NCBI GenBank assembly: GCA_945872815.1
Contig: CAMCAY010000012.1
Span: 1-53,230, forward strand
Source: Chitinophaga pinensis
GTDB lineage: Bacteria; Bacteroidota; Bacteroidia; Chitinophagales; Chitinophagaceae
Direction of reading: 5' to 3'
Length of the DNA stretch: 53,230 nucleotides
Shown here: one piece after another, positions 53,156-53,230 of the stretch
Numbering within the stretch: the first letter of the stretch is position 1
Layout: each line of letters opens with the position of its first letter
Made by a program: the position numbers and the translations under genes
Notes under the pieces: model-generated
What the model saw: the letters and a program-made list of their open reading frames with translations, nothing else
Told to the model about the DNA's origin: nothing
Databases searched by the model: none

Positions 53156-53230
53156 AAATATAGTTAAGAACTGATTTAGGATAAGCCCCCAGTTATGGAT
53201 AGGCATTGTCCATTTTTTAGTAGCTTCTCT

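Noticed and set aside
53098-53230. tRNA-like GTCGAACCC near the right end
   Set aside because: It forms the right arm of a terminator stem after corA; no cloverleaf can be drawn.

Overview
The window is an AT-rich stretch of a Bacteroidota chromosome, most likely from the Chitinophagales/Sphingobacteriia side. Three lines of evidence support this. One gene ends in a type A sorting domain of the type IX secretion system. Many starts are preceded by the Bacteroidota -7 box TAnnTTTG rather than a Shine-Dalgarno sequence. Several families are typical of the phylum (FISUMP-type secreted proteins, IPExxxVDY, PaaABCD with a TetR-like operator, paired M16 peptidases). I found no rRNA, tRNA, CRISPR array, prophage or classical IS element.

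Layout. 1-7.1 kb: the N-terminus of a secreted protein, a repeat-rich gap, an AlkD-type glycosylase, a GT-C-like membrane protein, a small secreted protein, a T9SS cargo protein and a helical protein of unknown role. 7.1-12.2 kb: a gap with two back-to-back terminators, recA, and a two-gene envelope operon (redoxin, then PpiC-type foldase). 12.3-16.6 kb: an apparent operon of rlmD-type methyltransferase, rhomboid protease, rhomboid pseudoprotease and an EEP-fold protein. 16.6-20.3 kb: rnhB, heme A synthase, lipid kinase, obg. 20.4-25.5 kb: a tight phenylacetate operon, paaABCD-mgtC-paaG-paaI-paaY, behind a promoter whose -33 region is covered by a palindromic operator. 25.7-29.4 kb: three lipoproteins around a RAYT transposase flanked by inverted REP elements, followed by an orphan strong terminator. 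29.5-41.4 kb: an M16 peptidase pair, mqnC (futalosine menaquinone route), a large SWIM-SNF2 helicase, comB, gcvT and feoB. 41.5-47 kb: M28-PDZ peptidase, IPExxxVDY protein, pterin dehydratase, the selenium pair selD-mnmH and an epimerase. 47.1-53.1 kb: rho, a long intergenic region, rhlE-type helicase, asnS and corA.

How the genes work together. The paa genes would activate phenylacetyl-CoA by ring epoxidation and isomerisation. The reductase PaaE and the later steps are not here. SelD and MnmH together make 2-selenouridine in tRNA, and no selenocysteine machinery is visible in the window. The two M16 proteins look like one heterodimer, with HxxEH in one and an R/Y-type partner in the other. 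Heme A synthase and MqnC point to an aerobic respiratory chain with menaquinone.

The most interesting items are: (i) a 50-base two-hairpin REP module with identical outer parts and a fixed-length but diverged 15-base spacer, linked to a RAYT transposase; (ii) a rhomboid pseudoprotease translated next to an active rhomboid; (iii) an MgtC-family membrane protein inside the paa operon; (iv) two orphan terminators that imply unannotated small transcripts; (v) a Rho without the usual N-terminal helical domain; (vi) promoter boxes that abut start codons and suggest leaderless mRNAs. No single system here looks clearly new. All motif calls were made by eye, with no database search.
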